Part shown: piece after piece, positions 36,812 to 46,871 of the stretch
Numbering within the stretch: the first letter of the stretch is position 1
How the letters are laid out: every line of letters begins with the position of its first letter
Assembly (NCBI RefSeq): GCF_002234915.1
Contig: NZ_NEWD01000014.1
Coordinates: forward strand, 31,668 to 95,667
DNA length: 64,000 bases
Direction of reading: 5' to 3'
Source of the DNA: Bifidobacterium vansinderenii
Lineage (GTDB): Bacteria; Actinomycetota; Actinomycetes; Actinomycetales; Bifidobacteriaceae
Program-made: the position numbers and the translations under genes
Notes under the pieces: generated by a model
Databases searched by the model: none
What the model was told of the DNA's origin: nothing
The model's input: only the letters and a program-made list of their open reading frames with translations

Positions 36812-38280
36812 TGGTCCATACCATCATGATGATCGCCGATCCGCCTGATCTTGAGGGCTATGATTTCATCCGCACGCTGGGCTCCGGAGGTACGGCCACC
36901 GTGTTCCTGTACCGGCAGCGCGTGCCAAACCGTCAGGTGGCGATCAAGGTGGGCAACCGGCCGATCACGGACGCCGGCGTTCGCCGCCGCTTCCACGACG
37001 AGTCGGATTTCATGGCGCGGCTTTCCGAGCATCCGTTCATCGTGTCCATCTACAACGCGGGCATCACGGCCGACGGACGCGGCTACATGGTGCTCGAGTA
37101 TGCGAGCGCCGGCAGCTATCGGGACCTGATGAAGCGTCGGCAGCTGTCCGTCGACGAGGTGCTGTCGTGCGGCATCAACGTGGCGAGCGCCCTGTATGCC
37201 GCGCACCGGCAGGGTATCATCCATCGTGATCTGAAGCCGGGCAACATTCTCATCTCCGCGCAGGGTCTGCCGCTGCTGGCGGACTTCGGCATTTCGGCCA
37301 CCATCTACGCCACCGGCGTGATGGGCTTTTCGGTTCCCTGGGCGCCGCCGGAGGTGCTGACCGGCCGCTCCTCCGGCTCCGAGGCCGCCGACATCTATTC
37401 GCTGGCGGCCACCCTGTTCGCGTTGCTGGTGGGTCGTTCCCCGTTCGAATACGGATACGAGGTGCATGACCGCGACGAGCTGGCCCGCACGATCGTGCAC
37501 GGTGAGCTGCCGCGCATCCGCCGCCCGGATGTGCCCAAGGGGTTCGAGGATGTGCTGCGCAAGGCGATGGCCAAGGATCCCGATGACCGGTACTATTCGG
37601 CGCTCGAGTTCGCCCGTGACATGCAGCGCGTGCAGATGCGCGAATACGGCCATCAGACTCCGGTGACGGTGGAGAACGTGCCGCAGTATCCGCAGGATCG
37701 TGGGGGTCGACGTTCCCGCGATGAGGCCACACAACGGCCGGGCGGAGGACCTGAGAGACCAGGTGGTCGGTCCGGCGCGTTGCCGCAGACGGCTCCGGAA
37801 CGACTCGGAAGACGGCGTGTCATCGTTGCGGCCGGCGCGGCGGTGGCGGTGATCGCGGCGGTGGCGCTGTTCGTCACGCTGGTGCTGCCGAATGTCGACG
37901 CCGTGTCGGGTAGCGGCTCCTCGTCGGTCGCCGGAGGTGACGTGCCGTCGCCGTCTTCGTCCTCCTCGTCATCCGCCGACGAATCCGAGGGATCGGCCGG
38001 CGAGTCTGTGCCGTCTCCAGCCGATCTGACCGGATCGTATGACGGCACGTCGGTCACGTTCACGTGGACGAACCCGGATCCGCGCGCAGGCGACCGGTAT
38101 TCGTGGACGCGCATCACCGGCGATGCCGGCAGTCAGGAGGCGAACGCCACGCTCACGGATTCCACCACGCTACGTTTGGACAACGTGACCGACGATCAGA
38201 CGTGCATCCAGGTGAGCATCGTGCGTGAGAACAGGAGGATGTCGCAGTCACCGGCCACTGCGTGCGCGGTCCGCAGGTAG
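36811..38280 (+). CDS. Transmembrane Ser/Thr protein kinase (Pkb2-like)
   Basis: About 489 residues from GTG 36811; TTG 36799 and ATG 36826 are also possible. The kinase domain (~15-285) has the Gly-rich loop LGSGGTATVF, Lys46 (VAIK), HRDLKPGN at 138-145, and Asp158-Phe-Gly. The activation segment ends WAPPEVL instead of the usual APE. A low-complexity linker, one membrane helix at about 337-359, a Ser-rich stretch and an outer ~90-residue beta domain resembling an FN3 fold follow; Trp and Cys pairs are visible. It heads the run of same-strand genes that ends with a phosphatase, so it is the likely input sensor of the cluster. Pkb2 in bifidobacteria occupies this position. Confidence 0.92.
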   Translation: MVHTIMMIADPPDLEGYDFIRTLGSGGTATVFLYRQRVPNRQVAIKVGNRPITDAGVRRRFHDESDFMARLSEHPFIVSIYNAGITADGRGYMVLEYASAGSYRDLMKRRQLSVDEVLSCGINVASALYAAHRQGIIHRDLKPGNILISAQGLPLLADFGISATIYATGVMGFSVPWAPPEVLTGRSSGSEAADIYSLAATLFALLVGRSPFEYGYEVHDRDELARTIVHGELPRIRRPDVPKGFEDVLRKAMAKDPDDRYYSALEFARDMQRVQMREYGHQTPVTVENVPQYPQDRGGRRSRDEATQRPGGGPERPGGRSGALPQTAPERLGRRRVIVAAGAAVAVIAAVALFVTLVLPNVDAVSGSGSSSVAGGDVPSPSSSSSSSADESEGSAGESVPSPADLTGSYDGTSVTFTWTNPDPRAGDRYSWTRITGDAGSQEANATLTDSTTLRLDNVTDDQTCIQVSIVRENRRMSQSPATACAVRR

Positions 38281-38379
38281 TGTGCAGACGGGGGCGTACG
38301 GGTGTCGGCCTCCAACGGTTCGGCCTATCATGGCTCATATGTTTCCGGCCGTCGGGCCGGCATTGGAACAGGGGGTGCC

Positions 38380-41300
38380 ATGGGTCGCGAGCATCGGTCC
38401 GCCGCGCGTTCAACGTCACGAATGACTTGGCGTCGCAGCCCGCTTGCGCCGTTTTTTCGCAACCGCTGGCTGGCTCCGGTCGTTGGCCTGCTGCTGATCG
38501 TCGGCATCGTGGTGGGTGCGGTGATCGTCGAATCGATCACACGTCGGCACGTGCAGCTCGACGACGGCACGGTGTGGGTCACGTCGATCAGTGATCAGAA
38601 GGCCGCTCGATTCAACGTTCGTCTCAAGGAGGCCGACGCGTCGGTCTCGTCGTCCGCGGCGAACTTCGACGTGGGACAGTCGGGATCCGACACCGTACTC
38701 ACCGAGGATTCGGACGCGTTGCAGATCTCCGCGTCCACCGTGGCCGTGGACGGCCGCACCAACATTCGTTCCGACACGCAGACCATCGTGTCGGGTTCCA
38801 CCGTCGTGTTCTTCAACACGAAGACGGGCAACGTCTGGGCCGGAGACGCCGATTCGGTCGACGCCGTGACCCCCACGACCGGCAGTCCGGCAATGAAGCT
38901 CGGCTCGGGCGGCAAGGTTGTCGTGGACCATAACGGAACGATCTACGGATACCGTCCCGCCGACGCGATGGTGTTGACATTGGATGATCCCCGTGGCGTC
39001 TCACCGCGCGAATGGGGGTCGCTGAACGACGGCAAACGTCTGAACGTCGATGATTTCACGGTGGTGAACGGCACTCCGGTGGCCTCGTCCGGCGCCACGG
39101 TGATCACGCCCAAGGGCAAGGCCTCGCTGCCGATCACCGGCAAGGCGACGCTGCAGGATCCGCCCACCGACGACGCGCAGGGCAACTGGGTGGCGGCGGT
39201 CACGAACGCCGGACTGTATCTGGTGAACCTCGACCGTCCGGGAGCCGATCCGACGGCTCTGGCGGCCGGAGGCGAAGGCGAGGCGGCACGTCCCGTCTCG
39301 TCGGGGGGATGCGTGTGGGCGGCGTGGAGCCGGAACGCGGACAACTTCGTCAAGGTATGCGACGTGAACGGCGATGACGCTTCGGGCAGGACCGCTCAGT
39401 TCGTCACGCTCAAGGATGTGGACGCCACCTCGCAGCTGCGGTTCCGCACGAACCACCGTCTGGTGGTGCTTAACGACGTGACCGACGGCAAGGTGTGGAA
39501 TCCGGACGACTCCACGGATGCGATCAAGCTGCAGTGGAACCAGATCCGGTCCGAGAATCCCACCACCAGCCGGGACAATCAGAACACCGCCGACAATCAC
39601 CGCGACTTCGCCCAGACGTGCTCGGCCACATCGGGCTCGATCAAGGCGGTGGACGACACGTTCGGCGCCCGCACCGGCAGCGAGCAGATTCTCGACGTGC
39701 TGCGCAACGACGAGCAGACCGACTGCTCGGTGCTGCATATCGAGAAGGTGGAGTCCCCCGGCGGCGGTGTGACCGTGGCGCCCGTGTACGACGGACGCTA
39801 CTTGCAGCTCGACGCCACGCAGGCAGGCGCGGGCACCGTACGGTTCTCGTATTCGATCTCCGACGGGCACGGCCAGTCGTCCTCCGCCACCGTAACGCTG
39901 AACCTCACGTCCGACGGCGATCATGCGCCGGCGCAGACCGACGTGCCGCCCGAATACCAGGTGGAGCAGGGAGCCACGTACACCGCGAACGCGCTGGCGA
40001 GCTTCTCCGACGACGACGGCGATCCGATGACCCTGGTGTCGGCGAATCCCACGAATTCGGATCAGGTGATGGTCTCCACCCGTTCGGACGGCCAGCTCGT
40101 GTTCAACACCGGTTCGCAGACCACGGGCCGTGTGGCCGTGGACGTGACCGTATCCGACGGCGAGCAGACCGGCACGGGCACCGTATACTTCTCCATCCGC
40201 CCCGCGAACACGCTCTCCCCCGTGATCGACCCGGTGGTCAAACAGGCCCAGCCGGGAACGAGCACCACGGTGGATCTCAAGCCCTACGTGCATGGCAATT
40301 CCACCCAGCCGGTGCAGCTCGGTTCGATCTCCCAGCCGGACGGCGCCACGGCAACGGCCAATGCCGAAACCATGTCGTTCACGTTCACCGCGGCCAACCC
40401 CGGCACCTACTACGTGCCGTACAGCATCCTGCAAGGGTCGAAGCAGTCCACCGGTCTGGCACGCATCGAGGTGGCCAAGGCGAGCGGGGACTCCGCCAAG
40501 CCGGTGGCGACCAACGATGTAGCGCTGCTCGGCAGCGGCAACACCGCGATCGTGGAACCGCTGAGCAATGACGTGGACCCGCTGGGCGGCGTGCTGGCCG
40601 TCACGTCGGTGAGCGTGGACCCGAACACCGGCATCAAGGCCGGTCTGGTGGGCAACAAACGCGTGTATCTGACCGCGCGGCAGACCCCGACCAAGCCGGT
40701 GGCGGTCACGTACACCGTGGCCAACGCGCAGGGCAGCTCCGAGGGGCGCATCATCCTGCAGCCACCCACGTCGACCAGCCAATCGGCGGCGCCCAAAGCC
40801 GGCAACATCAACGCCCAGGTACGCACCGGCGGCATCGTGACGATCGACGTGCTCGACCATGTGACGGCGACCGGCACCGTGACGCTCGACACCGATCTGA
40901 CCTACGACAAGCAGACGTTCTCCGGGCTCGTGTTCGTTTCCGGCGACACCGTGCGCTATCAGGCGGGGAGCAAGGAGGGATCGTTCCCCGTCACGTACAC
41001 GGTGCGGGACACGCTGGGCAACACGGCGTCCGGCACGATCACCATCGCCGTGCATGCCTCCGACGCCGCCGGCAAGCCGGCCCCCACGCCCGCGGACGTG
41101 ACCGCGCAGGTGGCGGCCGGCGACAAGGTGCGCATTCCGATCGATCTCACCGGCATCGACGTGGACGGCGACGGCGACACGCTGAGCGGCTTGGGCAACA
41201 CCGTCCCCTCGCTCGGCCGCATCACCGAGGTGGGGGCCGACTACCTGATCTACGAGGCGTATTCGGATTCGTCGGGAACCGACACGTTCACGTACGCCGT

Positions 41301-44300
41301 GGAGGACTGGACCGGCCAGCGTGCGCAGGCGCAGATCCGCGTGGGCGTGTTCCGTGGCGGTTCCGATTCCGGAGTATTCGCCCGCGACGACTCGATCAGC
41401 GTGCGACCCGGCACCAAGGTGGATGTGCCGGTGCTGCTCAACGACATCTCCGGCGACGACGAGAGCCTGACGCTCGACGCGCATCTGAGCACGCAGGGTC
41501 TGGAATCAGCGAAGGTGAAGGACGACATGGTGGAGTTCACGGCACCAGACTCCCCTGGCACCGCCTACGTGACGTACACGGCGAAGACCAAGGCGGGACT
41601 CACCGACACCGCCACGCTGAGCGTGACCGTGGCCGACGACGCGCCGATCTCGCCGCCCACCGCCTACGACTACAAAGTGCCTGCCAGCGCCACGGTGGAC
41701 AAGCGCACCGTGGATGTGGACGTACGCGACTGGATCGCGAACCCGTCCGGCAGCGTGGACGATCTCGAGGTAGGCGTGGATGCGAGCGCCGCCGATCATG
41801 CGCGCCGCAAGGGCGGCTCGTCGTCGACGGTGATCTCCGTGGATCTGACCGATGCGGCGCGCGCCGTGCCGTACACGGTGACGAACACGCGGTACAACGT
41901 GACGTCCACCGCGTTCATCCAGGTGCCCGCCTACGGCGTGTTCCCGCCGACGCTGCGTCCGAAGGCGCCGGAGCTGACGGTGCGCGCCGGCGAGTCGATC
42001 GACATTCCCATCGCCGACCATGTGCGTGTGGGCGCGGGCAAGACCGCGCTGATCGCGTCGAAGGATTCGGTGAGCGCCACCAAGTCGGACGGCGGCAGCC
42101 TGTATGTGAACGAGACGACGCTGCGGTTCACGGCGGCCAAGGACTATTCGGGTCCGGCGTCGATCACGTTCACCGCGGTGGATGGCCGCAAGGGCAAGGG
42201 GGCGATCGTGAACTCCGCGGTGCTGACCCTGCCGATCACGGTGGTGGGCAAGGATGCTCCGGCGCCCACGTTCTCCTCGCCGACGGTGGATGTGGTGCCC
42301 GGCGAGGATGCGAAGACCATCTCCCTGTCCGCGTTCACCAAGGCGCCGGATGGCTCCGACGCGTCGTCGTACGCGTATTCGTCGTCGGGCCTGTCCACGC
42401 CGGTCAGCGCCACGGTGGCGAAGAGCGGCGAGCTGACGGTGAGCGCGCCCAAGGACGCCAAGCCCGGTACCACGGTGAATCTGCCGCTGACGATCGACTA
42501 CGGTTCCGGTCAGGTCAAGACCGGTGTGACGTTGCGGGTGACGCAGACGGATCGTCCGCTGGCCCGCGTGCCCGATGCGGCGGTGAAGATCAAGGCCGGC
42601 GAGACGCAGCAGGTGAACGTGCTGCAGGATGCGTACAACCCGTTCCCCGATACGCCGTTGAAGATCGTGGGCGCGTCGAGTGACGGATCGCATGTCTCGG
42701 CGTCGACCGCGCAGGACGGCACGGTGTCGGTCACCGCGGCGCAGGATGCTCCGGCGTCCACGAACCGTGTGACGGTCACGGTCGAGGACGGAACCGGCGA
42801 CGAGTCGCGCAGGGTGAGCGCAACGATCACGGTGTCGGTGCTGGGACTGCCGGATGCGCCGCTGCTGTCGCCGGTCACCGATCTGCCGTCCGATGGCGCG
42901 GTGAGTCTGTCGTGGACGCCCGGCTCGGCGAACGGCAGCCCGATCGTGGAGTATCAGGTGGATTATGACGGCGGTTCCCTCTCGTGCGGCACGAGCACCA
43001 CGTGTCTGGTCACGAGACTGGAGAACGGGCGCGAATACTCGTTCACCGTGCGTGCCCGTAACGAGGTCGGATGGTCCAAGCCGTCGAACACGGTGAGGGC
43101 CACGCCCGATCGCGTGCCTGCGGCGCCCGGAGGGGTGAGCGTGACCGGCGGCTATCATGCGGTGACGGTGAACTGGTCGGCGCCGGGCGCGGACGGCGGC
43201 ACGCCGGAATCGTACACGGTGACGATCAACGGCGCCGGCGGCACGCAGACGGAGACCGTGACCGGCACGTCCGCCACGTTCTCCGTGGACAACAACGCCG
43301 GCGGCTCGGCGTTCTCGGCAACTGTGAAGGCGCATAATCGTGCCGGCGACGGCCCCGAGGCGGCGAGTGGCCAGCCTGGCACGCCGTGGGGCGACATCGA
43401 TCCGCCGTCGCTCACGCTGGAGCAGGCCGGCGACACGATCCGCGGCACGATCGGCGAGATCAACGATCATGGCGCGGGCTGCGCGAGCGTGACGGTCAGC
43501 CGCGGAGGCCCGGTGTCGTGCACGGAACGCTCGTTCAGTTTCACGATCGACAAGGGCGAATACTTCAAGGAGGTCTCCGTGTCGGTCACGGTCACGCCGT
43601 CTCGTGAGGGCACGCATGGCGCCACGGTGTCGCAGACGATCGTGCCACAGACCGAGGTGGCGCGTCCCGACGTGCAGGTGAGCGCCGACGGCGGTTCGTG
43701 CACGGCCACGTGGAAGGCCAACGGCCTGTTCGACAGCGTGTCGGTGGCGTTCGGCGACAAGACGAGCACCGATGCGAACGGCTCGCTCACCGTGAGCCTG
43801 AGCCCGTGGACGAGCTGCCCGACCGCCACGGCCACGCAGTCGCTGAACGGTCACGCCGGTGAGACGGTGACCGCGAGCGAACCCACCGGATACGTGTACA
43901 AAGTGGCGCCCACGATCGACATGAACGGCTTCTGGCTGGAGTGGGACGGTTCGGACCGCAATCATCTGGTGGTGCGCAACACGAACGGTTCGGCGGTGAA
44001 CACGTATGGCAAGGAGCCGGTGATCGAACTGAGCGTGGACGGCACGGCCGTGCCGAACGCGTCCACGGCCGACGGCACCGTGATTGACCTGACGCAGCTG
44101 GGCGGCTCCGCCGACCCGTCCAAGTGGCGGCTGAAGGTGTCGCTCAAGGGCGAGGACGCGTCGCTGAACGCCGATTCGGGCGATCAGGCGATCCGCGGCA
44201 TTCGCCCCAACGCGTCCACGGCCTCGTATCTGACCGATGACGGACGGTTCGTCGTGCGCAGCGTCTCGGCAGCCGATCTGGTACGCTTCCCGATGTCCTC

Positions 44301-44304
44301 ATGA
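38380..44304 (+). CDS. Giant membrane-anchored Ig-like/FN3 surface protein
   Basis: 1974 residues from ATG 38380 (AGGGGG just upstream); GTG 38302 would add 26 residues. A basic N-terminus and one membrane helix (WLAPVVGLLLIVGIVVGAVIVES) leave almost the whole chain outside. The first ~400 residues look like a beta-propeller or WD-type region. Many Ig-like repeats of the cadherin/Big_9 style follow (for example AVDDTFGARTG...LDVLRNDEQ, ARDDSISVRPGTKVDVPVLLND). Two FN3 domains lie at ~1492-1576 and ~1577-1665, the first ending in a WS-type motif with Trp1565-Ser1566. A Trp-rich tail closes it. The bifidobacterial FN3 protein of this cluster has been reported to bind a human cytokine; I recall this from the literature and cannot test it here. 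Confidence 0.88.
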   Translation: MGREHRSAARSTSRMTWRRSPLAPFFRNRWLAPVVGLLLIVGIVVGAVIVESITRRHVQLDDGTVWVTSISDQKAARFNVRLKEADASVSSSAANFDVGQSGSDTVLTEDSDALQISASTVAVDGRTNIRSDTQTIVSGSTVVFFNTKTGNVWAGDADSVDAVTPTTGSPAMKLGSGGKVVVDHNGTIYGYRPADAMVLTLDDPRGVSPREWGSLNDGKRLNVDDFTVVNGTPVASSGATVITPKGKASLPITGKATLQDPPTDDAQGNWVAAVTNAGLYLVNLDRPGADPTALAAGGEGEAARPVSSGGCVWAAWSRNADNFVKVCDVNGDDASGRTAQFVTLKDVDATSQLRFRTNHRLVVLNDVTDGKVWNPDDSTDAIKLQWNQIRSENPTTSRDNQNTADNHRDFAQTCSATSGSIKAVDDTFGARTGSEQILDVLRNDEQTDCSVLHIEKVESPGGGVTVAPVYDGRYLQLDATQAGAGTVRFSYSISDGHGQSSSATVTLNLTSDGDHAPAQTDVPPEYQVEQGATYTANALASFSDDDGDPMTLVSANPTNSDQVMVSTRSDGQLVFNTGSQTTGRVAVDVTVSDGEQTGTGTVYFSIRPANTLSPVIDPVVKQAQPGTSTTVDLKPYVHGNSTQPVQLGSISQPDGATATANAETMSFTFTAANPGTYYVPYSILQGSKQSTGLARIEVAKASGDSAKPVATNDVALLGSGNTAIVEPLSNDVDPLGGVLAVTSVSVDPNTGIKAGLVGNKRVYLTARQTPTKPVAVTYTVANAQGSSEGRIILQPPTSTSQSAAPKAGNINAQVRTGGIVTIDVLDHVTATGTVTLDTDLTYDKQTFSGLVFVSGDTVRYQAGSKEGSFPVTYTVRDTLGNTASGTITIAVHASDAAGKPAPTPADVTAQVAAGDKVRIPIDLTGIDVDGDGDTLSGLGNTVPSLGRITEVGADYLIYEAYSDSSGTDTFTYAVEDWTGQRAQAQIRVGVFRGGSDSGVFARDDSISVRPGTKVDVPVLLNDISGDDESLTLDAHLSTQGLESAKVKDDMVEFTAPDSPGTAYVTYTAKTKAGLTDTATLSVTVADDAPISPPTAYDYKVPASATVDKRTVDVDVRDWIANPSGSVDDLEVGVDASAADHARRKGGSSSTVISVDLTDAARAVPYTVTNTRYNVTSTAFIQVPAYGVFPPTLRPKAPELTVRAGESIDIPIADHVRVGAGKTALIASKDSVSATKSDGGSLYVNETTLRFTAAKDYSGPASITFTAVDGRKGKGAIVNSAVLTLPITVVGKDAPAPTFSSPTVDVVPGEDAKTISLSAFTKAPDGSDASSYAYSSSGLSTPVSATVAKSGELTVSAPKDAKPGTTVNLPLTIDYGSGQVKTGVTLRVTQTDRPLARVPDAAVKIKAGETQQVNVLQDAYNPFPDTPLKIVGASSDGSHVSASTAQDGTVSVTAAQDAPASTNRVTVTVEDGTGDESRRVSATITVSVLGLPDAPLLSPVTDLPSDGAVSLSWTPGSANGSPIVEYQVDYDGGSLSCGTSTTCLVTRLENGREYSFTVRARNEVGWSKPSNTVRATPDRVPAAPGGVSVTGGYHAVTVNWSAPGADGGTPESYTVTINGAGGTQTETVTGTSATFSVDNNAGGSAFSATVKAHNRAGDGPEAASGQPGTPWGDIDPPSLTLEQAGDTIRGTIGEINDHGAGCASVTVSRGGPVSCTERSFSFTIDKGEYFKEVSVSVTVTPSREGTHGATVSQTIVPQTEVARPDVQVSADGGSCTATWKANGLFDSVSVAFGDKTSTDANGSLTVSLSPWTSCPTATATQSLNGHAGETVTASEPTGYVYKVAPTIDMNGFWLEWDGSDRNHLVVRNTNGSAVNTYGKEPVIELSVDGTAVPNASTADGTVIDLTQLGGSADPSKWRLKVSLKGEDASLNADSGDQAIRGIRPNASTASYLTDDGRFVVRSVSAADLVRFPMSS

Positions 44305-44315
44305 AGGAGAACGAC

Positions 44316-45656
44316 ATGGCTGACAGCAACATGGATGATGACGTGACCCGTCTGGGACGATTCCGCGGGTTCTCCCCGATCCCGTCGGATCCGTCGGACG
44401 GTTCGGACGACACCGAGGCGACCCAAGTGTCCGCGAACCGCGTGCGGGCGACACCGGGCAGGGGTGCCGGCGCCGGCACCGGCGGAACCGGCGTGGCCGA
44501 GGACTCCGACGAAACGCTGCTGGGCTCGTTGCCGCACGGCCAGGGCCGTTCCCCGCATGCCGCGGCATCTCAGCGCGCCGTTCCCGGGAACACCGTTCCC
44601 ACGCAGCCGATGAGTCAGCCGCTCATCCAGCGGCCGGCACAGCAGACGACGGCGCGTCAGCCGCTGATCAGGCATGACCGGCAGCCGAGCGCACCGGCGT
44701 CAAGTGCATCCATCGCCCGGTTCGGCGAGGTGTTCAACGCGATCGTGCGCAACGTGTCGAAGGCGGTCATCGGCAAGGACGAGACCATCCGCCGGTGCGT
44801 GACCGCGCTGATGGCCGGCGGCCACGTTCTGCTCGAGGACAATCCCGGCACCGGCAAGACCCAGCTGGCGCGCGCCCTCGCCAATTCGATCGACGCGCCG
44901 TTCAAGCGCATCCAGTTCACCCCCGATCTGCTGCCCGGCGACGTGGTGGGCGTCACCTTCTACGATCAGCAGACCGGTGCCTTCACCTTCCGCAACGGCC
45001 CGGTGTTCGCGGCCACCGTGCTCGCCGACGAGATCAACCGCGCCTCGCCGAAGACACAGTCCGCACTGCTGGAGGTCATGGAGGAGCAGAAGGTCACCGT
45101 CGACGGCGTGACCCACGACGTGCCGCAGCCGTTCATGGTCATCGCCACGCAGAACCCGATCGAACAGCTCGGCACCTACCGTCTGCCCGAGGCGCAGCTC
45201 GACCGTTTCCTGATCAAGACGTCGCTGGGCGACCCCGGTCACGACGCCAGCCTGAACATTCTGCGCGAGGCGGGAATCCGTGACCGTGCTGCCACTATTC
45301 GACCGGTCACGACCGCGGCCGACGTGCTCGCCATGCGCAGGATCGCGGAGACCGTACGCGTCGACGACGCGATTCTCGAATACGTCGTCCGTCTCGTGGA
45401 GGCCACGCGGCACAACGACAAGCTCGCCGTCGGCTCGTCCATCCGAGGAGCGCTCGCGCTGGTCCGTTCGGCACGCGTGTGGGCGGCGGCCGATTCCCGC
45501 GGGTACGTGGTGCCGTCCGATGTGAAGGATCTCGCGGTGGCCGTGCTCGCCCACCGTGTGATGCTCACGCCCGAGGCCACGTTCGCCGGAGACACCGCCG
45601 AAGGCGTAATCGAATCGGTGATGGACGACGTGGTCGCCCCCACCATCGGCGCATAG
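44316..45656 (+). CDS. MoxR-type AAA ATPase
   Basis: 446 residues from ATG 44316, which has AAGGAG six bases upstream; ATG 44301 overlaps the fn3 stop (ATGA). An unusual N-terminal ~130 residues are polar, rich in Ser, Gln and Thr, and may be the kinase target (for example VTRLGRF and DDTEATQVS). The MoxR core has Walker A NPGTGKT with Lys181, Walker B LADEINRASPKTQSALLE with Asp238-Glu239, and sensor 1 ATQNPIEQLGTYRLPEAQLDRF. MoxR ATPases act as chaperones that mature or assemble partner proteins and are almost always next to a DUF58 gene, as here. Confidence 0.93.
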   Translation: MADSNMDDDVTRLGRFRGFSPIPSDPSDGSDDTEATQVSANRVRATPGRGAGAGTGGTGVAEDSDETLLGSLPHGQGRSPHAAASQRAVPGNTVPTQPMSQPLIQRPAQQTTARQPLIRHDRQPSAPASSASIARFGEVFNAIVRNVSKAVIGKDETIRRCVTALMAGGHVLLEDNPGTGKTQLARALANSIDAPFKRIQFTPDLLPGDVVGVTFYDQQTGAFTFRNGPVFAATVLADEINRASPKTQSALLEVMEEQKVTVDGVTHDVPQPFMVIATQNPIEQLGTYRLPEAQLDRFLIKTSLGDPGHDASLNILREAGIRDRAATIRPVTTAADVLAMRRIAETVRVDDAILEYVVRLVEATRHNDKLAVGSSIRGALALVRSARVWAAADSRGYVVPSDVKDLAVAVLAHRVMLTPEATFAGDTAEGVIESVMDDVVAPTIGA

Positions 45657-45665
45657 GGCACGATC

Positions 45666-46871
45666 ATGGCACGACCGATCACTCTGCCGCAGCTGCGGCC
45701 TCCGACGCCGGTGCTGCGCGCCCTACGTTTTCTCAGGGACTATGTGTCCCCGCTCGGCTGGACCATATTCGCCGCCGCCGTGCTCTGCACGCTGGGATAT
45801 GCGCTCCTCGGCTGGGATGAGCTGCTCGCAGCCGCCGTATTGTGGACGATCATGCTCATCGTCGCGATCGTGATGTCGCTGGGCAACACCGGATTCTCGG
45901 CGCAGCTCGACGTGCCCACGCGGCGCATCACCGTCGGCGACACGGTCGACGTGAACGTGACGGTAAGCAATCCCGGACGGTCCGTCACCGCGCACGCGCA
46001 CGGCGACATCACGATCGGCGACGATCATGAGGGGTTCCCCATCCCCTCGCTGGCACCGCGACAGAGCAAGCAGACCGGGGTGACGTTCACGGCCGCGTCC
46101 CGTGCGGTGCTGTCCGTGGGGCCGCTGCGCGTGCGCAAGGGCGACCCGTTCGGCCTGATCCGCCATGAGAAGACCATCGCCGAACGGATCAGCGTGTACA
46201 TCCATCCCCGCACGGTGCACCTGCACGCGCTCGACGCGGGCATCCAGCGCGATCTGGAGGGGCAGCCCAGCGGCGACATCGTGGATGACGATCTCGACTT
46301 CTACGGACTGCGGGAATACGAGCCCGGCGACGACATGCGCAACGTGCACTGGCTGTCCACGGCCAAAGCCGGCACGCTCATGATCCGCCAGTACGAGGCC
46401 ACCCGTCGCACCACCACCGTGCTTGCGATCGGCGTGAATCCCCAAGACTACGCCAGCCGTGACGAGTTTGAACTCGCCGTGTCCGTGCACGCGTCGATCG
46501 GCGTGCAGTGTCTGATGCAGCATCGGCCGCTGCGCACGGTAGCCGCCGACCACCGCGACGACCCACGCACCACCATGGCGTTCCTCGACGCCTGCAGCGC
46601 CATCAAGCCGGATGATCGAGAGGACGCGAATCTTGCCGCGTCGGCGCTGGATCATTGCCCCGACGCATCGCTCTACTGCTTCACCGTGGGTTCGGGCAAG
46701 CCGGACGACGTCATCAAACGCATGATGCTCAGCATGCCCCAGGCGGCCGCCCGTCTGGTACTGCGCGTCGAACCCGGCGCCGAACGCGCCCTGCGACGGT
46801 TCGACGGGTTCACGCTCGCCACCGTCGGCGATCTCGACGACCTGCCGCTGATCATGGAGGCCATGTCATGA
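45666..46871 (+). CDS. DUF58 membrane protein
   Basis: 401 residues. There are two membrane helices near the N-terminus (about 29-49 and 53-70), then a beta domain and the DUF58 signature LDFYGLREYEPGDDMRNVHW with WLSTAKAGTLMIRQYE, followed by a von Willebrand A-like segment. It is the usual MoxR partner. The function of the pair is not established. The start lies 9 bp after the moxR stop and the end overlaps the next gene by 4 bp. Confidence 0.92.
   Translation: MARPITLPQLRPPTPVLRALRFLRDYVSPLGWTIFAAAVLCTLGYALLGWDELLAAAVLWTIMLIVAIVMSLGNTGFSAQLDVPTRRITVGDTVDVNVTVSNPGRSVTAHAHGDITIGDDHEGFPIPSLAPRQSKQTGVTFTAASRAVLSVGPLRVRKGDPFGLIRHEKTIAERISVYIHPRTVHLHALDAGIQRDLEGQPSGDIVDDDLDFYGLREYEPGDDMRNVHWLSTAKAGTLMIRQYEATRRTTTVLAIGVNPQDYASRDEFELAVSVHASIGVQCLMQHRPLRTVAADHRDDPRTTMAFLDACSAIKPDDREDANLAASALDHCPDASLYCFTVGSGKPDDVIKRMMLSMPQAAARLVLRVEPGAERALRRFDGFTLATVGDLDDLPLIMEAMS

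Noticed and set aside
46655..46867. Extended start of the transglutaminase-fold gene inside DUF58
   Set aside because: It would overlap DUF58 by over 200 bp; ATG 46868 has GGAGG and a 4-bp overlap like other junctions in the cluster.
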